Shown here: piece after piece, positions 1 through 9,040 of the stretch
Numbering within the stretch: the stretch's first letter is position 1
Layout: each line of letters opens with the position of its first letter
Assembly (NCBI GenBank): GCA_958295665.1
Contig: OY282560.1
Location: 303,735,536-303,799,535, forward strand
Reading direction: 5' to 3'
Origin: Tipula vernalis
Lineage: Eukaryota; Arthropoda; Insecta; Diptera; Tipulidae
Length of the DNA: 64,000 bases
The notes under the pieces: generated by a model
Databases searched by the model: none
What the model saw: the letters and a program-made list of their open reading frames with translations, nothing else
What the model was told of the DNA's origin: nothing
Translations under genes and position numbers: made by a program

Positions 1-789
1 TTCCATCACTTCCTTGTTAGGAATGGGAACCACTTTGGAGCCTTCTATAATATATTTGATACACCGTCCCTGATGTTGCTTAAAATTCCTTTGGGTACGT
101 GCATAATTCATCCTTCTCGCCTGCCTACTACTCAAGCAAGCAACATCGTGCGGTCGCAAGCGTACCCGCTGCTCTCGGCAGGGAAGGATGTCTATTAGAC
201 CGGCAGTCAATTTGCAAAGAGTTACCTCCTTGCTGACTGCCTGGGCGTTGTTAGCAATGGAGAGGAGCTTTTTAGAGTGTAGGTCGGCCCCTGGAACTAC
301 TGAGATTTTAATGTGTTCCAGGAATGCGCTAGATCTTAAAACGGGGGCCCTGGCGATAGTATCACTACCCTCACCATTGCCCTCGTGCGCATTTAGATAA
401 TCGCTGACCCTGGTTTTGTGATCAGCTCTTTGCCTGACCTTTTTAATCGCCTCAACGGACCTGTTCGTAAACAAGTTCATAAGGAGTACATTTAAGTGAC
501 GTTTACCGAGTCTAGTAAGCTCCGCCTCTCTCATGGCCAATAGCGATAACTCCTCTTGACTCCAACGCATTTTGACATCTAATTTTTCGTTTTGCCTCAT
601 TCGGTCGACTTCATCGGGATGGGCTCTTCGCCGATGTACACCCATGCCAGTCTTGGTGTTAAAGCCCCTATCACAGTACTCGCACAAAAAGAGGGCGACT
701 GGGGGAGTAAATATTGATCTACGGTTAAGTTGGTGGTCACGAGCAGTGGCACGTGACCGTGTTATCCGAGGCACATTATTATTTATCAT
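1..789 (-). CDS. R2 protein, N-terminal part (zinc finger and Myb-like domains)
   Basis: This is the N-terminal 263 residues of an R2 polyprotein, open to the left edge. The ATG at 789-787 starts MINNNVPRITRS; the frame is also open upstream to about 893, so a non-ATG start is possible, as reported for some R2 elements. A single C2H2 finger lies near residues 35-60: CEYC, then GFNTKTGMGVHRRRAH, giving C-x2-C-x12-H-x4-H. It is followed by a Myb-like stretch beginning MRWSQEELSLLAMREAEL. In this family the finger and Myb domain bind 28S target DNA. A single N-terminal finger fits the R2-D type better than the three-finger R2-A type. No stop or frameshift is seen, so the copy could be recent. 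The catalytic RT and endonuclease domains are outside the window. Confidence 0.88.
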   Translation of the reverse strand, partial: MINNNVPRITRSRATARDHQLNRRSIFTPPVALFLCEYCDRGFNTKTGMGVHRRRAHPDEVDRMRQNEKLDVKMRWSQEELSLLAMREAELTRLGKRHLNVLLMNLFTNRSVEAIKKVRQRADHKTRVSDYLNAHEGNGEGSDTIARAPVLRSSAFLEHIKISVVPGADLHSKKLLSIANNAQAVSKEVTLCKLTAGLIDILPCREQRVRLRPHDVACLSSRQARRMNYARTQRNFKQHQGRCIKYIIEGSKVVPIPNKEVME

Positions 790-921
790 ACCAACTAGTT
801 TTGAACAGAGGGGCTGGTAACCCCAAAGTTCTAAGCCTTCTTCATTAGCCACAGCAAAATGAATTGCTGCGCCCGGCGGGAACCACGAGGAGGAAGAAGA
901 TAGGCACGTCTACGATCCCCG
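1..921 (-). mobile_element. R2 non-LTR retrotransposon, 5' part (runs off left edge)
   Basis: R2 elements are site-specific retrotransposons of the 28S rRNA gene. On the minus strand, 28S sequence runs up to GACTCTCTT (position 922) and changes to GGGGATCG at 921. This is a few bases short of the known R2 cleavage point (TTAAGG/TAGCC), so the usual AAGG of the target is missing, a common kind of R2 5' junction. About 130 bases of leader precede the first ATG, and the open frame is uninterrupted to the window edge. The first 7 bases can pair with positions 884-878, as in the P1 helix of the HDV-like ribozymes known at R2 5' ends, but the rest of that fold was not confirmed. The reverse transcriptase and endonuclease must lie left of the window. 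Confidence 0.9.
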
Positions 922-1015
<94 letters not shown>

Positions 1016-1028
1016 TCACCCGCTAGAA

Positions 1029-1068
<40 letters not shown>

Positions 1069-1096
1069 CTGGTCCGTGCCAGTTCTGAATTAATTT
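922..1096 (-). rRNA. 28S rRNA gene fragment (R2 target region)
   Basis: On the minus strand this reads as the conserved 28S segment just upstream of the R2 site. It contains CAGAACTGGCACGGACCAGG, GTCTAATTAAAACAAAGC, the CCCAGTGCTCTGAATGTC block and GGCGGGAGTAACTATGACTC, ending at CTCTCTT where R2 begins. Only about 175 bases are recognisable. Beyond about 1096 the sequence becomes AT-rich and then errantivirus-like, so this is a fragment and not a whole rRNA gene. It is either the edge of an rDNA unit joined to mobile-element debris or a 28S segment carried elsewhere with its R2. Confidence 0.9.
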
Positions 1097-1431
1097 TTAA
1101 ATGATGGTCGTTTAAGAATAAAATAATTTATCCTCATATTTAGCAAGAATATTCCGCAATGGCGACTTGGCGTATTCCTTCGAATCTGAGGATAGTACAT
1201 ATAATACTATTGAGGTCATTCTTGTGCAGCATGGTGAATTGGTATGTTCAGGTGACTGAACACTAAATCATACAAAAAAAATAAATAAAAGCGTGTGCTA
1301 CATGAACTGTGGGTTTATGAAGGATCTGTTAGCACCAGTGTCAATTAACATCTTTGTTTTTTTGTGGTTTATAGTGATTATGATAAAAGGTAATTGAATG
1401 CCTTTTAGATCAGAGCCACAATTATGTAAAC

Positions 1432-2290
1432 CTAGGTATCCAGCATTGAATGTTGTGTAGGGCAAAAATCATGTTTCTCTTCGATTTTGACAATGGGATT
1501 TTCCTCGTTAGTTGATTCCTGATAGGTTTCATAGTTGTTGTATTGTTCTTGAAACTCGTCTTCATTCAACCTCACCTCAATGTTATGTATTTCTTTGGTT
1601 TGCCATCTGGGAGGTTTAGTGGGTTGGAATGTGTTATTTCTTGGTACCATTTAACCATAATATATTGGTTGTTGGTATTTGTCCATATTGGACGTCGTGT
1701 CCGTTGCCATGGGTTTCTATGGTTATAGTAAATATTTGGTCCTTGTTTTTCTACATTATTGAATGAAGGTTTCTGTGATACTGGTAACAATGGTTTCATG
1801 TTAATTGGGTTTTTAGGGTTTATGGGATACCGTTGAGGTGTATTCTGATAGTTGAATTTTGGTTTGAATGGACGTACGGGTGGGTATTGAGGTTTATTTT
1901 GGTATCTCAATCCTGCTAAAGATTGTTCCTGAATACATATCTGTCTTGCTTCAACCAAGAATTTAGGTCTCATAGATCTAGCATGTGATCCCATTGGTTC
2001 TTTTAGCCTGCTAACAAATATGTTTAAAGCCATTTTGTTATACCATTCAGCTTTAATTACTTGATTCGTTGGTTCATTTTTTTTTGACCAATTTTTTAAA
2101 GAATTTATAGAACTTGAAATTTTAGCCTTCTATTTTGTCATTACCTTGCAATTACCTATGTAATTCTTGTATTAGTACTGTTTCGTTTCTTTTGTCCGCG
2201 AAGTGGGATGTCAGATTGTTTCTCATATCTGTCCAAACTTTTTCTTTATTAACTAAGTTTTGATTTCTGTCACAAAGTCAGAGTCGCTAT
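1432..2290 (-). pseudogene. Errantivirus-like gag, C-terminal half, broken
   Basis: The best-preserved stretch (2033-1572) resembles gag of 17.6/297-type elements: a segment ending SRLKEPMGSHARSMRP, then a proline/asparagine-rich tail. Upstream (2290-2040) a related segment containing VWTDMRNNLTSHFADKRNE can be read but has in-frame stops (near 2157 and 2130) and a frame change. Near 1650-1572 the reading moves to another frame that continues to about 1432, ending just before the protease motif. Gag forms the particle in intact relatives; this copy cannot encode one. It has no CCHC knuckle, as expected for this group. Confidence 0.65.
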
Positions 2291-2871
2291 CGAGTTCTGA
2301 TCCTGATTAGGTTTAATATTTTATGTTTTTTTTATTTGGTTTCAAAGATAGATTTACTACTTACTATTTTCAAAAATATAATTTTATTTGTGAAAAAAGG
2401 TTCAGGAAGGGTCTTTGTTATATACTGATTTATTTTTATATTTACCAAGAAATTATTGCGATGATCACGGGCTTGGACATCACAATGACTTCTTGCCTTT
2501 TTTATCACTGTTCTGGTACTATCCCCAGTAGGAAAATTTATTAATTTTTATATCTATTATTTCGAACACCAAGGTACTTTGGGTAAGTCTATGGATATTC
2601 TTTTCAGGAAAAAAAATGTTTATTATCAAATCTCAATGTGCTCTTGAGTTTTGTAATTACATAGTTTAGCACTATCTATCGATATTCTCTCGATAAGTTT
2701 TAATTTTCTGATTTCAATATTCTCTTGAAATCTCCGATTAAAACTCACTTAACGCGTTTTTTATTTCACTGACTTCGTTTTTCTTTTCTTTTAACTTTTG
2801 TATTATTATTTGTTGGTTGGTAGGAATTGAAATTTAAATTTCAGTCTACCGATCCAATATCAACTGCGCCA

Positions 2872-3322
2872 ATTATGAATTCGAGTGTTTAATTATTATA
2901 CTTTTTATTTGATATATTTATGAATCGTCATAAATATATTTAGTTTTATTTATAATATTTTATTTTATTTTAACACTGGTTTATTTAATATTAAAAATTT
3001 ATATAATAATAGTTGTTAGTAGTTTAAAATATAATAACAAAGTGACACCGATTAGTTTATTTGTGCCCTTTATATATGGTTAGTTTGTTATGACTACGTA
3101 TATTGTGTTATGAATATTATATTTATGGTTTTATACTTTGTGCCTAGTATTTACTTGTGAGATAAGGTTTATTGCCTTATTTTCTGTGCTAATCTCATCT
3201 TCTTTGTTCATTGTTGTCTTGTAGTTACAATGTATGTTGAAGAGATAAGGAAAAGTATGTTGATATGTTTGGTATTGGTTTCGTTGATTTGTTTATGTTC
3301 GGCTAGAACAGTCATACATAAC
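2872..3322 (-). repeat. Probable 5' LTR of the errantivirus remnant
   Basis: The right limit is inferred from AGTTATGTATGAC at 3322, matching the AGT-type start of errantivirus LTRs, directly where the zinc-knuckle exon reading ends. The left limit is the AATT before the GGCGCAGTTG primer site at about 2871. The sequence is very AT-rich. No second LTR is in the window to compare, so the borders are provisional. Confidence 0.45.
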
Positions 3323-3617
3323 TCACACACCCTCTCTCAATGCCAAGTACCACCTCTCATTTAACCCAGCACGCAACATCTTTTCACATCGATAAATTTT
3401 GTGTATGCCTCCACATATGAGGCAACCTTCACTATTCCTCCTCGAGGTATATATTTCGGAGATGCCGATTAACGCCGGATCCTTTTTGCACAATCTTATT
3501 GGATAGGTCCAAGCCATTGGTGGGTAAGCCACTCCCCACATTGGCTCCTTACATTTTTTCTGCGGTCCTGTTTTGTACAGAATACATTTTTTCCTTCTAT
3601 ACCCTATGTTCGGAGAA
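3323..3617 (-). CDS. Exon of a gag-derived zinc-knuckle protein, truncated
   Basis: Directly upstream on the minus strand is a good splice acceptor (TTTTTTGTTCCTTTCAG, ending at 3618), so this looks like an exon and not a lone ORF. It encodes GSPNIGYRRKKC onward and contains CLICGGIHKIYRC (C-x2-C-x3-H-x4-C) followed by a NERWYLALREGV segment. That pattern is typical of BEL/Pao gag knuckles and of small domesticated insect proteins derived from them, where a second Cys cluster follows directly. Here the reading hits TGA at the point where the probable errantivirus LTR begins, so the second cluster is lost. Earlier exons would lie to the right but were not identified. Function unknown; nucleic-acid binding is likely from the knuckle. 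Confidence 0.4.
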
Positions 3618-3631
3618 CCTGAAAGGAACAA

Positions 3632-4379
3632 AAAACTTAGTATTAATCACAAGATACAAACTATTAATTTAACGTAAATGTACTTATCTCCAGTACTACT
3701 GGTACATTAAATAATTTCTGTTGTTTACAAAACATAACCTAGAAAAGTAGTTTAATGTTAAAGATTCCAATAATTGCATTGTATTAGAATACTTATCTTG
3801 TTTATATCCAGCTTAGTGTTATATTTTTATAATCCAAATTATTATATTTTAATTATTTGTTTTTCTATTATTTGTTGATTGTTGATGAAATGACAGTAGT
3901 TATAAAATCTGTCAATGCATTCATGTGATGTAAAAACAAAACATTATGTTAGCTCAGTTTAATTTGTGAGTGCGTTCTATGGCAATTATTGTTAGTTCAA
4001 TTTATATTGTTTTCATTAGTGACATCTACCAACATTGTAACGAATTAATTAATTATGTAATATTTTTTGGGTAAAAATTTATATTTTTGGCTCTTGACAA
4101 ACAGCCACTGATGAGTGAACATCAAATCAAAATTAAGAATAAAGTTGTAATTATTAACGAAGCAACAGTTTTTTTGTTTGGAGCAATACTTTTCCTGTCG
4201 TCGATGTTTGGTGATTGCATGTTCTACGGCAGCAGAAATAAGTGAGAATCGAATTTTTGTGAGTTATAATAAGTGAAACTTGAAACGAATGTTGTGTACT
4301 GTGTCAGAGTCGTACACATGGTCCTTCGATTAGTGGTTCGAAACGTGTATATTCGACGGTGATAGTGATGTTCACTCTA
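3632..4379. other. AT-rich non-coding stretch
   Basis: No coding-like reading, repeat or RNA gene is apparent on either strand. It could be an intron upstream of the zinc-knuckle exon. Confidence 0.5.
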
Positions 4380-4720
4380 CTCCTTCCCGATGTTCTCCAA
4401 CTCTTGCACCTCCCCCAAACTCAATCGGCACAAACTTCTCAGTTACTGCCACCTACGATACCACACCCGCATCTTCTGATCGACTTCTCTCCTCCTCCAA
4501 CATCTCGCTGAATCTCACTTCAAGGTTTTGATCAGCTTCTGTCTATACTACCTCATTATCTCTCTGCCTTCTCCGTCTTTTTGAATTGATTCAAGTTTTG
4601 GCCCCATGCCTCGGTCAAACGCATCCAACCCGTCCCTTAGTTTTCTGATAATCGGCTCAGAGAATACTCTCTCCTTATCATCCAAATTCCTAATAATCTC
4701 TCTCAATTATTCCATCTTTA
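4380..4720 (-). pseudogene. Coding-like remnant, family not recognised
   Basis: The minus strand has a more balanced base composition than its surroundings and reads as two charged helical stretches, one with IIRKLRDGLDAFDRGMGPKL and one with RFSEMLEEERSRSED, separated by stops. The coiled-coil-like character suggests a decayed gag-like or structural protein. No family can be named. Confidence 0.25.
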
Positions 4721-4906
4721 CCCAAATGTATTATTTAACTCACAGTGTTTAAATGTGGATTTCTGTCAATGATAATTACGGTGGCCGTAACACAATCCTT
4801 TATGGTATTTCACGTGCTAGTGCTATATCAATTTGATGGTTTTTTAATGTCGAGAAAATTAATCGTTTGCGTTTGGTGGGGACGATCGCCAGCCCCTCCT
4901 CCCTCT

Positions 4907-5050
4907 TTGTATCCGCGCCTGCGACCAATTAGTGCCTTTCCTTTTCGGCAATTTTATTTGTGATTTCACAATGGGATCATAAATTATATTTTCATCGAAG
5001 TCTATTTCGATCTCCCATTCACATAAATGTGTGACGCTTTCACTAGCCAT
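4907..5050 (-). other. Possible first exon beginning MASESVTHLCEW
   Basis: The short reading starts MASESVTHLCEWEIEIDFDE and stays acidic to about 4930, then runs into QARIQRGRRGW. The DNA of the latter (GGCGCGGATACAAAGAGGGA) looks like the end of a repeat. The first 40 residues look protein-like, but no splice donor or partner exon was confirmed. It may be a small exon invaded by a transposon end. Confidence 0.2.
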
Positions 5051-5740
5051 ACCTACAAAATTTAATTTTTACACTTTTAGGCTATTTTAGTACCTCGTAT
5101 TATGTATTATTTATTACAATATAGTGTCATATTATTAACAGAAAATATTATATTTTAAAGTCTATATTAATTCCAGCTTATTAGAATAGCTTTTGTGTTC
5201 ATTTGATTTCCTTGAGCCCTATAGCCATTGGAGGAACGAAATAAATCAACCACTCCTTTCAGTTAGCCGTACAGGGCCAAATCGGTCAGCAATTACTACC
5301 TATTGTTATGTACAGATATTTTAATAAATGTAACAAGTTTTTTATTTTTATTATATTCACCGTTTATTATTTAGTTAGTGTAAATAAATTAAGTTTATGT
5401 TTTAATCTGACGCGAGTTACATTTTTATTTCTCGTATATACTCTGGTTATTTTACTCGCGCTATCTATATACAGTGAAGCTTATACTACAGTGATATCAT
5501 CACTTTTTGTTATTGAATTATTGAGATTCAAAGCGGGCGTTATTGCTTTGGAAAAACAATGCTTTTATATCAATATATTTTAATTTATATTTATGTTTAC
5601 AAATATATCAGATTATTTTATTAAATCTTTCCGGGAACAATTTATATTCGATTTCTTATCTTAAACATTTATATATTATGTCTACGTTTATGTGCACTTA
5701 TAACACTATGGAATTCGAAATAATTTGAAAAATTACGTAA
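5051..5740. other. AT-rich stretch without recognisable gene
   Basis: The open reading here (about 5308-5583, plus) is rich in Phe, Ile, Leu and Tyr and is what AT-rich DNA gives by chance. No repeat partner was found in the window. Confidence 0.4.
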
Positions 5741-5839
5741 ATGGAGTAGGAGCGGTTCCATGGCAAACAAATATTTTAATAAAATAGTTCCTTTTATACA
5801 AATAAAACATTAATTTAAGATTTAAAACCATTTTATTTA

Positions 5840-6560
5840 TTTGTTGGACAAGGTAATTGGTTATGAAGCCAATAGGTTCATCTTGTCCGTTTTTAGGTAA
5901 TTCTTTAATGTAATATTTGACAAATTTACCAAAATTGTCCTATGTGATTTTCCGCCGATTCAGTTTCACATTTCCTTTTAAACTTAAAATATCACTAATT
6001 TCGGGATCATCACTCTTTCGTTTGGTTCTACTATTGGTAGTAGTGGTACTGTAGGTTGATGTAGAACAAAAATAATTTCCGGATTGGTCATTCTCTTCGC
6101 AGTAGTTTCACTTCAATCAAATCGTCGAAGTCTTTAGAAATTTCATCAAGCAATGGTGTTTTTGTTGATGTTGAAGTCTTGTTATAATTACCTTCGGTTC
6201 TGTTTAATATAGAAATATTCAATATTACATTAATTAAAAACAATTGTAAACAATTTTTCAAAAAAATCAAACTGTCGAAATGACTCCATGTTGGAAGCGG
6301 CTTATTCGGGCTTCCAGATGTTTGGTTAATTTTTTTATTACTTCCCTTTGGAACTTATCACGTAAATAAGTCCGTTTTTTTACATCTGTTTTATCTATAA
6401 AGAAAAAAGAAATATAAAAAAAAAACAATTTTGAAAATTAATTAATTTAACTACCTTTGATTAATTAATTTAACTACCTTAATCTCCTTTGAAATTTTGT
6501 TTCATGTATCTTCCTTATGTTTCACGTTTTTATAATTGGCATCACTTTTGTCAAAGTTTT
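5840..6560 (-). pseudogene. MADF/BESS-like protein remnant
   Basis: On the minus strand three protein-like patches occur in the right order: a KHKEDTWNKISKE-like patch near 6500, a basic VKKRTYLRDKFQREVIKKL patch near 6340, and, after an acidic/Ser-Thr-rich linker with SRTKRKSDDPEISD, a FGKFVKYYIKELPKNGQDEP patch near 5900. MADF (Myb/SANT-like DNA binding) followed by BESS (protein contact) is the layout of many insect regulators and Harbinger-associated proteins. At least one in-frame stop (near 5950) and frame changes are present, so it is a pseudogene or several exons of one. Assignment is by pattern only. Confidence 0.3.
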
Positions 6561-6789
6561 TTGGTAAAAAATTAGAATCGGATGATGAATAACCGAAAAA
6601 GTGAATTGAATTGAATCAATTCCACCAGTCTTCATTTCGTTTCGTCTATATAACTGGTCTAATACGTTTTCATACATTCAATTCGTTCGCTCTTGTTGTA
6701 AAATTATTATTTGTTTACATTTTGTAAATTCATACTTACTAATTAATCTAGAATTACATGATTAGTCTTAAATATACATATATATTTTC

Positions 6790-7097
6790 TTTTAATTATC
6801 ATCCAGATACTCTACTTGTTCAAACTCTTCCTTTAAATCACTGACGGAATTATCTAAAAATTCCACTTCATCGTACTCCTCTTCTGACAAATGGTTTTTG
6901 ATTCTTTCTCTCTAACTCTCGATAGCCTGATCTATCTAGGGTCTAAGATTCGATCGATTTTATCCTTTATCCTTCCATTACCTATTTCTCCTACATCGTA
7001 TCTATCTTTGGCTAATACTTTACTGATTATATAAGGCCCTTTATATTTTCTTTTTAGCTTATTTCTTTCCCCTAGCTCTTTATTATTTTTGACAACT
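6790..7097 (-). pseudogene. Ty3/gypsy integrase C-terminal (GPY/F) remnant
   Basis: The minus strand reads VVKNNKELGERNKLKRKYKG, then PYIISKVLAKDRYDV, the GPY/F module that ends many Ty3/gypsy integrases (chromatin or DNA contact). It is followed by an acidic tail ending near 6795. One stop (near 6945) interrupts it. Nothing of RT, RNase H or the catalytic core is found upstream: the sequence changes at 7098, where an LTR-like segment begins. A gypsy fragment cut by another insertion is the simplest reading. Confidence 0.55.
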
Positions 7098-7518
7098 TGT
7101 AACGACACTCCGATGTGCCGACAAGCTGGTTTTATTGTCTTACAAACTTCCAGAATTTATTTTCACATCATAACAGAAAAAAAATATATACATTTTACAG
7201 AAAAGTTAGCACAAAAGTAGGATGAATAAATTGTTTTATTTTCTTCAAATTTTCACTACTTCTTACTCTCTTCTGAAATATCACCATTCACGACTGTGAA
7301 TTCGCACAATACCAAAAAAAAATAATTATATCTCGCCAAACATAAAAATTGAAGGCCAATCAAAAAACTTTGACCAAATTTGCAAAAAAAAAAAACTTCA
7401 AAATTAAAAAATAAATCTACAACTAGACCGTGAGCGTCAACGCTTAACACCAACTGACCTTGTAACGGACTGTGGTGTGGCATGATAGAATCGATAACAA
7501 GGAATGCCAGTCGTTACA
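7098..7518. repeat. LTR-like segment bounded by TGTAACGAC / GTCGTTACA
   Basis: A 421-bp stretch with perfect 9-bp inverted ends of the TG...CA type, abutting the integrase remnant on the left. It contains a further inverted TGTAACG...CGTTACA pair near its right end (7455-7518). No 4-6-bp target duplication is visible and no second copy exists here, so a solo LTR is only a suggestion. Confidence 0.28.
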
Positions 7519-7544
7519 AAAAAAAATTGTCCATGCATTCAGAG

Positions 7545-7603
7545 CCTCGGTATGGTCATCCTAGGCCGGCTAGAGCTCAGGTGGGGCGTGGGGATTTCCG
7601 AGG
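7545..7603 (+). repeat. Structured motif, copy A (shared core with 19957-20022)
   Basis: A 29-base core (GGCTAGAGCTCAGGTGGGGC plus GTGGGGATT, 7568-7596) is flanked by complementary CCTCGG (7545-7550) and CCGAGG (7598-7603). Copy B at 19989-20018 has nearly the same core but a different complementary stem (TGAGAAT/ATTCTCA). Outside the core the copies do not obviously align. This pattern suggests a conserved folded RNA or a shared LTR element. Confidence 0.4.
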
Positions 7604-8550
7604 TTAAACGTATGCATGCTAGACCATATTAGGGAACACTTACGTACGAAAATAGGAAGGAGAGGTTAGTATCAACTTACCTCGGTAGATCGTGGTCAAA
7701 CTTACCAATTCATTGCAAATGAATAAAATTTGTACGTTTTGGAAATCACGTTGCGTCATACCCAGAGATGTCTACCTTAAAACGGTTATGGTCGGATTTT
7801 TCACCAAACTTACTTGTTATCTGAAAATAAATTCATTAAGAAATTATGGGGCTCACTTAGTATTTCGGAGCGTATTTCTCCAACAAAATTGGAATTGAAT
7901 AAAATTTGTTGCGTACAAAATTGGAAAGATCTTGATTTTGTTTACTAGAGGATTACTCTATAATATTGGATGATCACATTTGTTAAAACCCCCAAGAATT
8001 TGTTTATTTGCTATAATCAACTTTCTCATTATTGCTCCTTTTAAGCCATTCCGCCACGTCAAGGCTGTGATCCTGGATGGGTTTTAGACTTTATAAGTCA
8101 TTTTTGTTGTTTAAGTAAATAGTATGTGAACCCTTTGGTTTCTTAATGGATATTTTACCATATAATAAGTACGGTTGGACAAACATTCGACCAAAATGCA
8201 AAATATTTTGTGTTTCATTAAATAAAATCAATAAGTTCTGGATGAATTGCAATTTTCGTTCATATATCTTTTGATTTTCGGGCTGATATCGAATTTAGCA
8301 AGGAAACAAACCAATAAATAAAAAACCTTTTCGGGATGAATTATCGTGCTAACTTCACAGACATGATTTGCACCATCAGTCATGTATATAATTTTTTTTT
8401 TTAATAATAATATAAACAGGAAATACGGTGCATTGCACAAAGTCGGTAACGTCAGCCGTAACTGTTTTTAAGGTCGTCCTATCAGTCCTGGTCTATACAC
8501 TATAATGTACCTGAACAAACAATAGTTCAAATTTCAAGTAATATTGTGGA
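7604..8550. other. AT-rich stretch, no clear gene
   Basis: Minus-strand readings here are heavily interrupted and may be the decayed C-terminal part of the pogo-like transposase to the right. No catalytic motif could be identified. Confidence 0.3.
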
Positions 8551-8559
8551 AAAAATTCA

Positions 8560-9040
8560 AATATCTAAATATTTAGGGACACTTATCTAAGGTTAAGGTC
8601 TTAATTTTTATTGTATCCAGCATCAATTTGCTATTTCGATTAATCGTCTATACGCATACAGAGTCTGCTCCCCCTTACCTAAGCCAATATACAATATTAT
8701 GGTCAAAGCTTTCCAAAAGCGCTGGAACTAACTTGATCATTTTAATAATACAACGCAAATTATTTGAAACGCAATTATTTATTAAAACAACCGCTTTCAC
8801 CATAAACACTTTTGAAAGATAACTTTTGGTGTAGTGACAAACTTTGCGAGCCATCCCATCACTTGCTTTAAAATTGTTGATTTTCAGGGTTTCTGCATAT
8901 AGTTTTGCCTTAAAGATTATGAGCCCGGGATTGTTGGATGAACTACTCCACTGTACGCTCCAAATTTTTGTGCGCGCATTTCCTGAATCTATTACACGTC
9001 AATTTATCGGAGTTTTTATAAATTTTTTCTAACAATATTT
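8560..9040 (-). pseudogene. pogo/Tigger-like transposase remnant (CENP-B type HTH)
   Basis: One minus-strand frame contains a segment with AKLYAETLKINNFKASDGM. The combination of a conserved L-I-NFKASDGW-like string after an AE-L helix is characteristic of the CENP-B/Tc5 helix-turn-helix of pogo-class transposases, which binds terminal repeats. The expected Trp after SDG is replaced by Met, and several stops flank the motif on both sides. The DDE catalytic core was not found. An old, inactive copy. Confidence 0.4.

Larger units (their letters stand above)
1190..3322 (-). mobile_element. Degenerate errantivirus-like (Ty3/gypsy, 17.6/297 group) remnant
   Basis: An old insect endogenous-retrovirus-like copy, in 5'-to-3' order on the minus strand: a probable LTR (about 2872-3322), a tRNA-Ser-type primer site starting TGGCGCAGT (near 2872), a badly decayed gag, and a protease start with LIDTGANRSFINP (near 1310-1350). 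No reverse transcriptase, integrase or envelope is present; the copy stops near the 28S fragment. Several stops and frameshifts make it non-functional. Target duplications cannot be tested because the 3' end is missing. Confidence 0.7.

Noticed and set aside
188..820. Plus-strand open frames over the R2 region
   Set aside because: They are shadows of the minus-strand R2 frame, which carries a zinc finger and Myb-like motif.
5308..5728. Hydrophobic plus-strand ORFs resembling membrane proteins
   Set aside because: Phe/Ile/Leu/Tyr-rich sequence is expected from AT-rich DNA; no start context, splice sites or conservation clues.
7545..7603. Hammerhead or tRNA-like identity for the structured motif
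   Set aside because: It lacks the CUGAUGA and GAAA boxes of hammerheads and proper A and B boxes of tRNA genes. Left as an unassigned structure.
8628..9032. Plus-strand ORFs of 62-64 codons
   Set aside because: They are antisense to the pogo-like HTH motif on the minus strand, which is the better explanation.
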